From DASQHW01 sp038209365 (GTDB lineage Bacteria > Actinomycetota > Acidimicrobiia > IMCC26256 > PALSA-610), in assembly GCA_038209365.1 (NCBI GenBank), contig JBBQXS010000012.1, positions 42,808 to 106,807 of the forward strand: 64,000 nucleotides of DNA. Reading direction: 5' to 3'. Within the stretch, counting starts at the first letter, position 1. Every line of letters starts with the position of its first letter. Below, piece by piece: positions 8,111 through 16,831 of the stretch. Made by a program: the position numbers and the translations under genes. The notes under the pieces were generated by a model. The model saw only the letters and a program-made list of their open reading frames with translations. It made no database searches and had not been told where the DNA came from.

Positions 8111-8504
8111 GGCGCCGGAGGCTAGCGAGGGGGCCGATGACGAGTCGACCGCGGTACGCAGCCCTTGTGACGCCGACGCGCGGCAAAACGGGGGCCGGTC
8201 CCGCGGGGTGGGACCGGCCCCTCTCGCACCGGGTAGGGATCGGTGCCGCTCGGCAGGAGGCGGATGTAGAGGCCAGCGAGCAGCATTCCGACCAGACGCG
8301 ACCCAGCGCGAGACTCCGTTTCTCTTCCCTCTCCGAGCATGCGGCTGCTTGCACGTACGAACCATTGGTCAGGTGACCGATTCGCAAGATGCGGGCGACA
8401 CCCCACGCTGCGTAATGACCGAGCGTGCCGGGCCGTCGCATCGTCCACGTCTGGGTGACGATCGGTACACATCACAATTCGCGTGAGGCATATCGTCGAC
8501 GCCC
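8111..8504. other. 394-bp divergent intergenic region with a 12-bp hairpin
   Basis: No convincing gene is seen in this gap between divergent genes. It contains a perfect hairpin, GGGGCCGGTCCC (8191-8202) with GGGACCGGCCCC (8210-8221) and a 7-nt loop. Read on the minus strand it is followed by CGTTTTG, so it resembles a terminator or attenuator located 80 bp upstream of the dehydratase start. A minus-strand frame here codes LVGMLLAGLYIRLLPSG, which could be a membrane-segment fragment, but it has no good start signal. Confidence 0.45.
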
Positions 8505-9863
8505 GTGACGATGCCAACGGCCTCAGTGCGAGCCGTCACGCGCTCGACGGTTCATGCACCGCGCCGACGGGCATGGCTCATCTGGCCGCCCGTCGCCATT
8601 GCCGCCACCGTGGCCCAGCTGTACCGGCAGGCGGGCGTGCCGCCCTGGCGCACGATCTGGGCCGAGGACGGCCGCACCTTCTTCGCCGGCACCGCGAGCG
8701 TCGGCCGGCTTCTCGATCCGTACGCGGGCTATCTCGAACTCATCCCGCGCGCGCTCGGGCTCGCCGGCCACCTGGTCCCTCTCCAGGATCTCGCTGTGTA
8801 CTACGCGATCGCCGGCGCAATTCTCACCACGATCTGCGCCGCCGCCGTGTGGAGGTTCACTCGCCAGATCGTCCCCTCGACCGTCTTACGGGCGGTGCTC
8901 GCGCTCAGCGTCGTACTCGCCCCCACCATGATCCTCGAGCAGCTCGCGAACGGCGTGAACACCATCTGGGCGGTCGCGTTCGCGGCGTGGTGGGCGGTGG
9001 TCTACCGGCCCGACTCGAACACCGACGCAGCCGCTCCCGCGGCGGTCGTGTTCCTCGCGGTCGTCTCCCAAGCGCTCGCGCTGACTTACGCACCGGTTGT
9101 TGCCTACAACGCGTGGAAGCGACGCGAGCGTCCGACGCTGCTCGTTGCCGCCGCGTTCACGGTGGGCGCGTTCGTGCAGTTGGTCGTGATGGCCCGCGCG
9201 ACGGGCGACACCCTGTCGGGCACCCACCATTTCGGTGATTTCCCGAAGATCTATGGCGTACGGGTCCTCGGGTCCATGCTCGTCAGCGAACGCCGGCTCG
9301 GCGACGTGTGGACTGCACTCGGCGACACCCTTCCCGTGCTGGCCGCGCTCGTCGCGATTGGCGCGCTCGTCCTGCTGTTCCGCGTTGCCGCGGCGCGCCG
9401 GGGTGTCGCGGCAGTCACGGTCTTGTACTCGGTCGCGCTCTACGGTCTGACGCTGTGGGGGCGAGGTACCGTCGGGCTGCGCATCGGTACGAGATACCAC
9501 TCCGCCGGGAACAGGTACGCGTCGCTGTCGATCTGGCTCCTGCTCAGCGGACTCTGCATCCTTGCGGCCAACGCGGGGCGACGGACGCGCGCCGTCGCCA
9601 TCGTGGTGATTGCCGCGCAGTTTGCGTTCGTCGCGTTTCTCGGCTTCCGTGGCGCCAAGCCGCGCTCCGAGGCATCCACCTGGTCGGACTCGCTTCACAC
9701 CGCGGCCGCACAATGTGCGAGAACTCGATTGCCAACTGCCACGGCGCCCGTCGTACCGCGCGTACGGGCATTCGCGGTACGCGTCAGCTGCGCAGAACTG
9801 AGGCGAGAATTCGCGAGCGGCGCGGCCCGGCGACCGCGCGGAGAAGCCCGGCCCTTCCCGTAA
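8505..9863 (+). CDS. Polytopic membrane protein, possibly GT-C glycosyltransferase-like
   Basis: The 452-aa product has an Arg-rich N-terminus, then about nine to ten hydrophobic helices spread over residues 24-390 and a basic, soluble C-terminal tail with two Cys residues. An acidic motif, WAEDGRTFF, lies in the first extracytoplasmic loop, at the place where GT-C polyprenyl-phosphate-sugar transferases keep their catalytic Asp/Glu. LLDPYAGYLELIPR follows. That arrangement suggests a cell-envelope glycosyltransferase, but overall similarity cannot be tested here. The start is the GTG at 8505; an ATG two codons later is an alternative. A 9-bp hairpin follows the stop. Confidence 0.65.
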   Translation: MTMPTASVRAVTRSTVHAPRRRAWLIWPPVAIAATVAQLYRQAGVPPWRTIWAEDGRTFFAGTASVGRLLDPYAGYLELIPRALGLAGHLVPLQDLAVYYAIAGAILTTICAAAVWRFTRQIVPSTVLRAVLALSVVLAPTMILEQLANGVNTIWAVAFAAWWAVVYRPDSNTDAAAPAAVVFLAVVSQALALTYAPVVAYNAWKRRERPTLLVAAAFTVGAFVQLVVMARATGDTLSGTHHFGDFPKIYGVRVLGSMLVSERRLGDVWTALGDTLPVLAALVAIGALVLLFRVAAARRGVAAVTVLYSVALYGLTLWGRGTVGLRIGTRYHSAGNRYASLSIWLLLSGLCILAANAGRRTRAVAIVVIAAQFAFVAFLGFRGAKPRSEASTWSDSLHTAAAQCARTRLPTATAPVVPRVRAFAVRVSCAELRREFASGAARRPRGEARPFP

Positions 9864-9873
9864 GTACCAATTT

Positions 9874-9904
9874 TCTCATCGGTCGTCGCCGGCGGCCGAT
9901 GAGA
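9874..9904 (+). terminator. Inverted repeat 10 bp after the membrane-protein gene
   Basis: TCTCATCGG (9874-9882) pairs with CCGATGAGA (9896-9904) across 13 nt. There is no T tract on the plus strand. The position suggests an mRNA end or 3' stabilising stem. Confidence 0.45.
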
Positions 9905-9963
9905 CGATCTATGGCGAGATTCGGGGACTTCGCGACCCGACTGAACGACGCACGCTGACGAGG

Positions 9964-10230
9964 ATGGTTGCGATGCGGATTCCGGATCAGATCGCGGAAA
10001 TCGGCGACGAAGCCCAGCGACAGCAGGCAAGAACGACCGCGGCAATCATCGACGCGATGATGGCCGCCGACGCAAACGTCGTCCCCAAACCGTTCGCGGT
10101 AGCTGCCGGGGTCGAGCACGAGCTCAAGACGTCGGGCGCGTTCGGCGACGACGAAGTTCAGGCATGGCGCGAATGGGCGTATCGGAGGGCCACGACAATC
10201 TACGAGAGGCATCCCGCACGCGACGACTGA
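9964..10230 (+). CDS. Small hypothetical protein, 88 aa
   Basis: Not recognised. The predicted protein is soluble and mostly helical, with balanced charge (QIAEIGDEAQRQQARTTAAIIDAM in the first half, DDEVQAWREWAYRR in the second) and a composition unlike the shadow frames around it. Two ATG starts are possible (9964 and 9973); neither has a strong ribosome binding site. It lies between a hairpin and the convergent LLM gene. It could be a regulator-like helical peptide or spurious. Confidence 0.45.
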   Translation: MVAMRIPDQIAEIGDEAQRQQARTTAAIIDAMMAADANVVPKPFAVAAGVEHELKTSGAFGDDEVQAWREWAYRRATTIYERHPARDD

Positions 10231-10270
10231 CGCGGAGGAGTGGCTCGTCGAACCGCAGTTGCGACCGACG

Positions 10271-11206
10271 CTAGGTGCCGGCGAGTCGTTCAATGACGGG
10301 TGCGATTGCCGGCAAGGTGCTCGCGGGAACAGTCCAGTACGAGACGCCCCAACGCTCGCGATGGCGTTCGAGCTCGGCGCAGATCTCTCCGATTGATCCG
10401 ACCAAGACGTGCGGCGATCGCAACAACTCCTCGGGAGTAAGCCCGACGCTCTCTGCGATTCTCCCGGCCGTCGTTGTCGGGTCCGCCGAGACGACAACCG
10501 GGGACGCGACCATCTGCAACTCGAGGTCACCCGCTCGTTCCTTTGCCGCGATTCGGATCCAGCCAAGCTGCTCGTCGACCGCCGCCTCGACGGACTGGCG
10601 GGGCGGAAGATGTCCGAGTCGTCTCGAGCTGAGGCTTGGCGCGATCCCGACAATGTCGGCCTCGTGTGCGGCAAACGACAGCAGACGCCTCCCGGCGCCG
10701 CCTATGAGAAGCGGCGGATGCGGGCGTTGGTTCGGCTTCGGCCGCCCGTCGATCTCGTGCACGCGGTAATGGTGTCCTTCGAACGTGAACTGTCCGTCGG
10801 CGAACAGTCCTTTCATCACCGCGACTGCCTCGCACAGGCGATCGACACGCACCGATGGTCGATCGAATTCGATGCCGACCTTCGCGTACTCGGGGGCGAG
10901 CCAGCCTGCGCCGATTCCCCAGTCGACTCGCCCGCCCGAGAGCACATCCAAGGTCGCGAGCTCCTTGGCGTACATCACCGGGTGTCGGTAGTCGTTGCAC
11001 GCGACGAGGGCTCCAACTCGCACCGCCGTGGTGGCGTCGATTGCTGCGCCGAGCGCGGGGATCAACGCGAACTGGTTGCCGAAATGGTCGGAGACGACAA
11101 GATTCGTGCAGCCGGCGTCCTCGACGCGGCGGCAAAGGGAACGCCAGTCCTCTCGAGTGCCCGCGAGGTCGGCCGTGACACCGAAGCGGAATGGGCGTCT
11201 CTTCAT
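10271..11206 (-). CDS. LLM-class F420-dependent oxidoreductase
   Basis: The 311-aa protein starts MKRRPFRFGVTADLAGTREDW, which matches the actinobacterial F420 oxidoreductase subfamily typified by MSMEG_2516. Key blocks are NLVVSDHFGNQFALIPAL, the GGRVDWGIGAGWLAPEY core and the KPNQRPHPPLLIGGAG loop. It probably reduces or oxidises an organic substrate using F420. The longer reading frame upstream is a shadow extension. The gene stands alone, divergent from a membrane protein 196 bp away, with no partner that would reveal the substrate. Confidence 0.85.
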   Translation of the reverse strand: MKRRPFRFGVTADLAGTREDWRSLCRRVEDAGCTNLVVSDHFGNQFALIPALGAAIDATTAVRVGALVACNDYRHPVMYAKELATLDVLSGGRVDWGIGAGWLAPEYAKVGIEFDRPSVRVDRLCEAVAVMKGLFADGQFTFEGHHYRVHEIDGRPKPNQRPHPPLLIGGAGRRLLSFAAHEADIVGIAPSLSSRRLGHLPPRQSVEAAVDEQLGWIRIAAKERAGDLELQMVASPVVVSADPTTTAGRIAESVGLTPEELLRSPHVLVGSIGEICAELERHRERWGVSYWTVPASTLPAIAPVIERLAGT

Positions 11207-11402
11207 CGTGTGTGCTGAAGACGGCAGACTGGCGCATCGCCCATGCGTCACAGCGGCATCGGCGCTAGGCGAGGAGTCGGCTTCGGGCTCTCTGTTGCTT
11301 GTGGAGAACCAGCATAACTGCGAGTTGCGCGCCGCCGAGAAAGACCGTCCGACATCTGAGCGACGGCGGTAACACTCTGGGCTTGCGGAGCGTCTCACAC
11401 CC

Positions 11403-12053
11403 ATGACGCCTGTGACAGCTCCTGGTGGTGCGCAGCCTGAACAATTCGAACGCATGAGCGAGCGTCCCGTGGTCCGATGGATCCGCGTCGTCGTCGTCCT
11501 CGCTATCGGGCTGGTTGTGTTGTTCCCCGCGCTGTTCGTCGTCGGGTGGTTCACGTTTTCTGGCGGGCGATTCGGCTGGATCCCTTCGCTGCTCGCATTC
11601 AGCGCGTTGGGTCTTGTCATTGGTTGGGCAGCAGTTTCGACACACTGGGCGACGGCTAGGAAGCTCACGTCGATCACCCTTGCGGCAGTGGGGGGGATCG
11701 TCGGCATCGCGGCAGCGCATCTTGCGCCTGCGACGCCCGGTCGACTGCGTCACGAGGTCGAAGCGTTCGCCCAGCCGTCATGGCAACTGACCAATGACCG
11801 CGTGGACGGGAACGCCTCGTGCTTCGATTCCTGCACGTCGGTCACCCGCGAATATCACGTCAACGCCGATGTCCGCGACGTCCTCACGACGCTACGGCCC
11901 GTGCTTACGAGACATCATTGCTTCCAGCCAACCGCCGGGATCGATCCGAATCATTGGGCTTGCAATGGCGGCGGAGATATTCGGGTGAGCGTCGACGTCG
12001 AACGTGAATTGAACCGCGTCACGGTCGTGTCGATCGCCGCAGTCGCTTCCTAG
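11403..12053 (+). CDS. Membrane protein with three helices and a Cys-containing outer domain
   Basis: Not recognised. The 216-aa product has three hydrophobic segments (about residues 26-50, 55-77 and 88-106) and a C-terminal soluble domain of about 110 residues. That domain contains CFDSC and two later Cys residues, suggesting disulfides outside the membrane. An internal ATG at 11454 (MSERPVVRW) would remove an unstructured 17-residue leader and may be the true start. No neighbour in the same orientation exists, so no operon context is available. Confidence 0.6.
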   Translation: MTPVTAPGGAQPEQFERMSERPVVRWIRVVVVLAIGLVVLFPALFVVGWFTFSGGRFGWIPSLLAFSALGLVIGWAAVSTHWATARKLTSITLAAVGGIVGIAAAHLAPATPGRLRHEVEAFAQPSWQLTNDRVDGNASCFDSCTSVTREYHVNADVRDVLTTLRPVLTRHHCFQPTAGIDPNHWACNGGGDIRVSVDVERELNRVTVVSIAAVAS

Positions 12054-12187
12054 TCGGACGTACGCCAATCGGCGTGGCTATGGGTCAGGGTGGCACGGGC
12101 TGCTGGCGCGGTCGCGTATCGACGCGGTCACCCGCGTGTCGCCGGTGTAATGCTCGGATGTCCGAACACGAAAGTCCTGGTAGAGCC

Positions 12188-13726
12188 CTATTTCCCCGCG
12201 GCTTGTTCCCGCAGCTTGTGCTTCATCACCTTTCCGGTGGCGTTGCGGGGCAACTCGTCGACGAACCACAGCGTGCGGGGCCGTTTGTAGTCGGCCAGTC
12301 GTTCGGCACAGAACGCCAGCAACTCGTCCTCATCGATCTTCGCGTCGGGCTTGCGCACGACAAAGGCGCCGACGTCCTCGCCGAGCACGTCGTGCGGGAC
12401 TCCGACGACCGCCGCTTCCCGTACGGCGCCATGCTCGAGGATCACCGCCTCGACATCGGTCGCATAGATGTTGTTGCCGCCGCGAATGATCATGTCCTTG
12501 ATGCGGCCCGAGATGTAGACGAAGCCGTCGTCGTCGAGGTACGCGAGGTCGCCGGTTCGTAGCCAGCCTTCGGCCGTCCATGTCGCCGCGTTCGCGCCGT
12601 CGTCCATGTAGTACTCGCGTCGCTTGCCGGGCAGACGGACGTGTAGTTCGCCGACCTCACCGGGCTCGCGTTCACCCTCGGTGTCGGGATCGACGATCCG
12701 CACCTCCATCGGATGCATCGGCTTGCCGACCGACCCGATCCGCTTGTCCGCCTCGTCACCGGGCATCGTGATGTACGCGGGCCCGGCTTCGGTGAGTCCG
12801 TACGAGTTGATGACCGACGCCTGCGGCATCGCGTCCTGCAACTTCTTCAATGTGGCCGGCGCGAGGGGTGCGCTGCCGATCGATACCGAAAGCGGCCCCG
12901 ACAGATCGGACGACGCGAACCGCGGGCTCGCAGTGATCAGCTCGGCCATGGCCGGCACGAGGAAGATCATCATCGGGCGCTCGCGCTCGACGACGTCGAA
13001 CCAATGGTCGACATCGAATTTCGCCATGTACAGGCCGGCGAGCCCGAGCTTCATCGGGTTGTACACGAAGCTCATGCCCGCAAACGTGAACAGTGGCGCG
13101 CCGTGCAACCAGCCGAGGGCCGTCCACTGCGGCACGCCGTTCGGGATCATCGCCACGTTCCGATGGCGGACGAGCACCCCCTTCGGGAGTCCGGTCGTGC
13201 CCGACGTGTACATGATGTCGGCCATGTCGTCGGCGTCGACCGGCACCTGCACGTCGGTCTCGTCGTAGGCGTCCAGTGCCGACCACTCGCTCGTCGTCAG
13301 CGTGGCCGCGAGATGGAGTACGTCCTCCACCGCGCGGGCGTCATCGCGCAGCCGGTCGTTGGTCACGATGACCCGCGGCCCGGAGTGCCGCAGAATCGTG
13401 CGCACCTCGTCGACCGACAACCGCGTGTTCACGGGCACCATCACCGCGCCGGCCTTGTGCACGGCCGCGTACGTCGTGATCCATTGCAAGCAGTGGTCGC
13501 TGTCCATGTAGAGCGCGACGCGGTCCTGCTTCTCGACGCCGTGGTCGATGAGCCACCGGGCGAGTTGGCTCGACCTCGCGTCCCACTCGCGAAACGTCAG
13601 CGTGCTCCCGGCGTCGAGGTCGCGGTACGCGGGCTCGTCGGGGAAGCGGCGGGCCATGAAGCGCAACTGATCGACGAGCATCGGCCCGTCGGGCGCGTCC
13701 GGAGGGTCGGGCGGGGCGTCACTCAT
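12188..13726 (-). CDS. AMP-forming acyl-CoA synthetase (FadD family)
   Basis: The start chosen is the ATG of MSDAPPDPPDAPDGPMLV, giving 512 aa, the usual FadD length. Motifs are complete: P-loop DIMYTSGTTGLPKG, the substrate-side NSYGLTEAGP, the hinge region YISGRIKDMIIRGGNN, and the C-terminal catalytic Lys in RNATGKVMKHKL. The enzyme activates a carboxylic acid with ATP to an adenylate and transfers it to CoA. It is followed upstream on the same strand by an SDR 46 bp away, consistent with an acyl-CoA catabolic operon. Substrate chain or ring specificity is unknown. Confidence 0.9.
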   Translation of the reverse strand: MSDAPPDPPDAPDGPMLVDQLRFMARRFPDEPAYRDLDAGSTLTFREWDARSSQLARWLIDHGVEKQDRVALYMDSDHCLQWITTYAAVHKAGAVMVPVNTRLSVDEVRTILRHSGPRVIVTNDRLRDDARAVEDVLHLAATLTTSEWSALDAYDETDVQVPVDADDMADIMYTSGTTGLPKGVLVRHRNVAMIPNGVPQWTALGWLHGAPLFTFAGMSFVYNPMKLGLAGLYMAKFDVDHWFDVVERERPMMIFLVPAMAELITASPRFASSDLSGPLSVSIGSAPLAPATLKKLQDAMPQASVINSYGLTEAGPAYITMPGDEADKRIGSVGKPMHPMEVRIVDPDTEGEREPGEVGELHVRLPGKRREYYMDDGANAATWTAEGWLRTGDLAYLDDDGFVYISGRIKDMIIRGGNNIYATDVEAVILEHGAVREAAVVGVPHDVLGEDVGAFVVRKPDAKIDEDELLAFCAERLADYKRPRTLWFVDELPRNATGKVMKHKLREQAAGK

Positions 13727-13772
13727 GTCGCTCCGCTCCCATCCGGTCGCGGGGCCGTCGTCCCCCGAACTG

Positions 13773-14648
13773 TCACTCGCCGAAGCCCATTGGTGGGACC
13801 TTGCTGCGGCGACCGGCGAAGATCTCGTCCTTGCGGGTGACCAACTCCTCGGGGGTCCAGCGGCCCTCGCTGCGGTCGAGCGTGTGCGCCTTCGACCATC
13901 CCTGCATGAGGTGGATCTTCGTCCCCCACACGACGAACACCTGTCCCGAGACGTCATCGGCTGCGTCACTGGCGAGGAAGCACACGATCGGCGCGATGTT
14001 GTCCGGAGACCACTCGGGCCCCTGCATGTAGTCGGCTGCGCCCGGCATCGACTCGGTCATCCGGGTCAGGGCCCGTGGGCACACGACATTCGCGGTGACG
14101 CCGTACTTCTTCAGCTCGCGCGCGAGCACGATCGTCATCGAGATGATTCCTGCCTTCGCGGTCGAGTAGTTCACCTGTCCGGCCTGGCCGAAGAGCCCCG
14201 ACTCACTCGCGGTGTTGACGATCCGGCCGCGCACTTCCTCGCCCGCCTTGCTTCGCTCGCGCCAATGCTTGGCTGCCGCGTGACACGTTGACATGTGTCC
14301 CTTGAGGTGCACGTCGATCACGGCGTCCCACAGCTCCTCGGAGATGTTGAAGCTCATCGCGTCGCGTAGGATGCCCGCGTTGTTCACGAGGACGTCGAGG
14401 CGTCCGAACGAATCGATCGCGTCTTGGACGACCGCGCCGCCGCCTTCCCACGTCGCGACGTTGTCGGTGTTCGGAGTGGCCTCACCGCCGTCGGCGGCGA
14501 TCTCGGCGACGACCCCCTCCGCACCCGTGCGCTCGACGTCGTTGACGACGACGCGGGCGCCCTCCGCCGCGAGGAGTCGCGCATGGCCGCGCCCGATGCC
14601 GCGCGCCGCGCCCGTGACGATCGCGACCTTGCCGTCGAGGATGCCCAC
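13773..14648 (-). CDS. SDR, long-tailed steroid/hydroxyacyl dehydrogenase type
   Basis: A GTG at 14648 gives VGILDGKVAIVTGAARGIGRG; no in-frame alternative fits better. The 291-aa protein has TGAARGIG, NDVE at the cofactor acidic site (NAD), NNAGILRD and YSTAK. The HLKGHMSTCHAAAKHW stretch and the 60-residue C-terminal extension place it with the SDRs related to 17-beta-hydroxysteroid dehydrogenase/MFE-2 domains, which oxidise 3-hydroxyacyl-CoA or hydroxysteroids. A very similar architecture recurs in this window at 24.3-25.2 kb and 31.9-32.8 kb. Confidence 0.87.
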   Translation of the reverse strand: MGILDGKVAIVTGAARGIGRGHARLLAAEGARVVVNDVERTGAEGVVAEIAADGGEATPNTDNVATWEGGGAVVQDAIDSFGRLDVLVNNAGILRDAMSFNISEELWDAVIDVHLKGHMSTCHAAAKHWRERSKAGEEVRGRIVNTASESGLFGQAGQVNYSTAKAGIISMTIVLARELKKYGVTANVVCPRALTRMTESMPGAADYMQGPEWSPDNIAPIVCFLASDAADDVSGQVFVVWGTKIHLMQGWSKAHTLDRSEGRWTPEELVTRKDEIFAGRRSKVPPMGFGE

Positions 14649-14668
14649 GACCGTTGAGTTTCTCCGGG

Positions 14669-15373
14669 TCAGCCCGGCTCCGGCAAGGCGACGAGCTCGC
14701 CCGGGAAGATGAGATTGGGATTGCCCGAGCGGAGGGTCGTGCGGTTCGCCGCGATCACTGCTTGCCAGTAGCGCGCGATCGTCGAGTCGTCGGGCTGCGG
14801 GTTCCCCCGGACGACGAGCGCCGCCCGCGAGATGCCCCAGAGGTTGTCGCCGGGCCGGACCGAGTAAGCGCGCGCGGGAGCCGGCGCGACAGCAACCGGT
14901 GCACGAGCGACCGGCGGCGACGTGGTGCGGGGAGGGGAGCGGTGCGCGTCGACGCCCGCCGCGGGGGAGCGCACCACGGGCTCGTCCCGTACCGGAGGCG
15001 GTGCCGCCCTCGGGCCGGTCGCACCGGCGGGGATGACCGATCCGGCCAGGAACGATCCGACGATCGACGCCTCGACGAGCCTGCGCAGGAACGCCGGAGC
15101 GAGTCGCGCACCCGCGAAGGAGACCCGACTCGTCCGGGTGCGCAACCCCAGCTCGCACACGGTGGACACGACAACCAGCCAGCCGCACGACAGCACGGCC
15201 AGCGCCCACGCGGTGGTCACGCCGAGTTCGTCGCCGGTCCATGACGTGACCGGACCGTTCGGGCGCGGGCGCGCAGACGCCAGCGCGGCGAGCGTCATCG
15301 CGGCGACCACGACGACCATCCGCAACCGCGCCCGGGCGTGCGTGTGCGTCACGGACGCGACGTTAGAAGTCAT
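14669..15373 (-). CDS. LysM-domain membrane-anchored protein
   Basis: The 234-aa product begins MTSNVASVTHTHARAR. It has two hydrophobic segments (about residues 18-34 and 55-72), a further one at about 100-115, a proline-rich linker, and a C-terminal LysM domain starting YSVRPGDNLWGISRAAL and ending NLIFPGELVALPEPG. LysM domains bind N-acetylglucosamine in peptidoglycan, so the protein likely tethers something to the wall. It is divergent from another membrane-anchored hypothetical gene and shares its 55-bp promoter region. Confidence 0.8.
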   Translation of the reverse strand: MTSNVASVTHTHARARLRMVVVVAAMTLAALASARPRPNGPVTSWTGDELGVTTAWALAVLSCGWLVVVSTVCELGLRTRTSRVSFAGARLAPAFLRRLVEASIVGSFLAGSVIPAGATGPRAAPPPVRDEPVVRSPAAGVDAHRSPPRTTSPPVARAPVAVAPAPARAYSVRPGDNLWGISRAALVVRGNPQPDDSTIARYWQAVIAANRTTLRSGNPNLIFPGELVALPEPG

Positions 15374-15410
15374 CTGAGAGTGCGTCAAATATTGCAAGAA
15401 CGTCTGAGAG
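15373..15410. promoter_or_regulatory. Direct repeat TCTGAGAG in a short divergent promoter region
   Basis: TCTGAGAG occurs at 15373-15380 and 15403-15410, 30 bp apart, about three helical turns. The region is the only sequence separating the divergent LysM gene and the membrane protein gene at 15429. It includes an AT-rich patch (GTCAAATATTGC) in an otherwise GC-rich window. A shared operator is possible, but the short repeat could be chance. Confidence 0.3.
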
Positions 15411-15428
15411 GGCCTAAGTTGGCGAGCC

Positions 15429-16148
15429 GTGGCTACCCGAGGAGAAGCCGCCGCGACGCACCCGTCCCAGGCCCGGCTCGATGCGACGGCGGGGCGGAAC
15501 GGGTCCTCCCCCTCCGGTGCGGAACCGGGAGAAGGCGGGCCAGGAGCAGGCGGACCACGAGAAAGACCGCCGGGCGGTCGACGTGCCCGGCCAACGGGCG
15601 CGAAGCCGCTCGTCGCGGGGCTGCTGGTCGCAGCGCTGGCCGCGGGGTGGCTGCTCGTGCAGCAGCGCGCGTCCTCGAACAGACACGGCGGGCTCGCGGA
15701 CGCACGCCCGACGCCTCCGAGCGCTACTCCCGTCGTTCCTCCGACACCCGCCGACACCACCGCGCTGCGCGCACTGCTCGCCGACGCCGGAGCCTGCGCG
15801 GATCTCGTGGAGTCTGTGCCGGCCGTGCAGTGTGACATCGGCGGCGTGCACCTCGACGTCCGCCTCCTCGCCCTCGCCGACGCGCACCGCATCTACCTCT
15901 CGTCTTCGGGTGCCCGGATCGCACCTCGCCGGGGGGCGCCGGCGTGTGCCCAAGGCCGGCCGGACGAGCGCGCGTGGTCACGCCCGGAAAGCCCGCTCAT
16001 CGTGGCCGGGCGCTACCGCTGCCGCATCGAAGACGGCGCCGCCGCGATCTGGTGGACGGATGAGAAAGGGGTCGTCGCGCACGCGGTCGCCGGCGATGAC
16101 GACCTCGCGGACCTCTTCGCCTGGTGGCGCGCGCATCGCAACGGGTGA
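15429..16148 (+). CDS. Single-pass membrane protein of unknown function
   Basis: Not recognised. The 239-aa product starts at GTG with a 58-residue low-complexity cytoplasmic segment rich in Gly, Pro and Arg. One transmembrane helix follows (about residues 60-78, PLVAGLLVAALAAGWLLV), then a 160-residue outer domain with four Cys residues (CADL, CDIGG, CAQG, CRIEDG). The last three codons overlap the thioesterase start. It diverges from the LysM gene, so a cell-wall role is possible, without direct evidence. Confidence 0.6.
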   Translation: MATRGEAAATHPSQARLDATAGRNGSSPSGAEPGEGGPGAGGPRERPPGGRRARPTGAKPLVAGLLVAALAAGWLLVQQRASSNRHGGLADARPTPPSATPVVPPTPADTTALRALLADAGACADLVESVPAVQCDIGGVHLDVRLLALADAHRIYLSSSGARIAPRRGAPACAQGRPDERAWSRPESPLIVAGRYRCRIEDGAAAIWWTDEKGVVAHAVAGDDDLADLFAWWRAHRNG

Positions 16149-16678
16149 CAGCGTGGTTGCTCATGCCCGACGACGAGACGGTCGACCATCCGTACGGCGG
16201 CTTCTCGCCCGACATCATCGAGAAGCTCCGGTACGCGCACTCGTCGACACCGTTGCACCAGGTGCTCGGCCTGCAGTTCGTGCCCAGCGCTGATCCCGCG
16301 GTCGTGACGGTCGAGATGCCCGTAGCGCCCGGAGCGTTCAACGGCTCCGGCAACCTGCACGGCGGCGCGATCGCGACCCTCGTCGACGTGGCGTCGGGCT
16401 CGGCCGCGGCGCGCGCGGGCACGTTCCGTCCCGGTGAGAACACGCTGGTCACCGCCGATCTGCACGTCCGTTATCTCGGGCGGCCCAAGGGCACGGTCGT
16501 GCGCGCCGAGGCGCGGGTCATGCGCGCCGGCCGTCAGCTCATCGTCGTCGAATGCCGTGTGGCCGATGATCTGGACAACCTCATTGCGTTCGCCGACTTC
16601 GCAGGGATGATCGTGCCGTTGCGGCACCCGATCCGTCCCGGCGGCGACGGCGCCGACGCCCACGTCCCCGACCTCTGA
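16145..16678 (+). CDS. PaaI/YbgC-type hot-dog thioesterase
   Basis: The GTG in the GTGA overlap with the preceding stop is used as start (177 aa); the in-frame ATG at 16163 (MPDDETVDHPYGGF) is a good alternative. The core is FNGSGNLHGGAIATLVDVASGSAA, the hot-dog thioesterase signature with catalytic Asn and Asp/Glu equivalents, followed by TADLHVRYLGRPKG. The likely role is hydrolysis of acyl- or aryl-CoA thioesters to recover CoA, in keeping with the many CoA-dependent genes around it. Confidence 0.82.
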   Translation: MTAWLLMPDDETVDHPYGGFSPDIIEKLRYAHSSTPLHQVLGLQFVPSADPAVVTVEMPVAPGAFNGSGNLHGGAIATLVDVASGSAAARAGTFRPGENTLVTADLHVRYLGRPKGTVVRAEARVMRAGRQLIVVECRVADDLDNLIAFADFAGMIVPLRHPIRPGGDGADAHVPDL

Positions 16679-16831
16679 GTGTGGAGTCGACCCATCTAAA
16701 GGGAACCGACGGTGCTGTGGTCGCCGGAGGGCGGAGCGTGACGTCGACCGGATCGATATCTTCGGATACCTGACGAATTGCCCCGAGGCCTGGTACGTTC
16801 CCGCCGCCGGGTCGACGACGGGAGCACTCCG

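Noticed and set aside
8122..8517. 131-aa minus frame in the 394-bp gap
   Set aside because: Contains one hydrophobic stretch but no start signal and otherwise random composition; listed only as a possible remnant.
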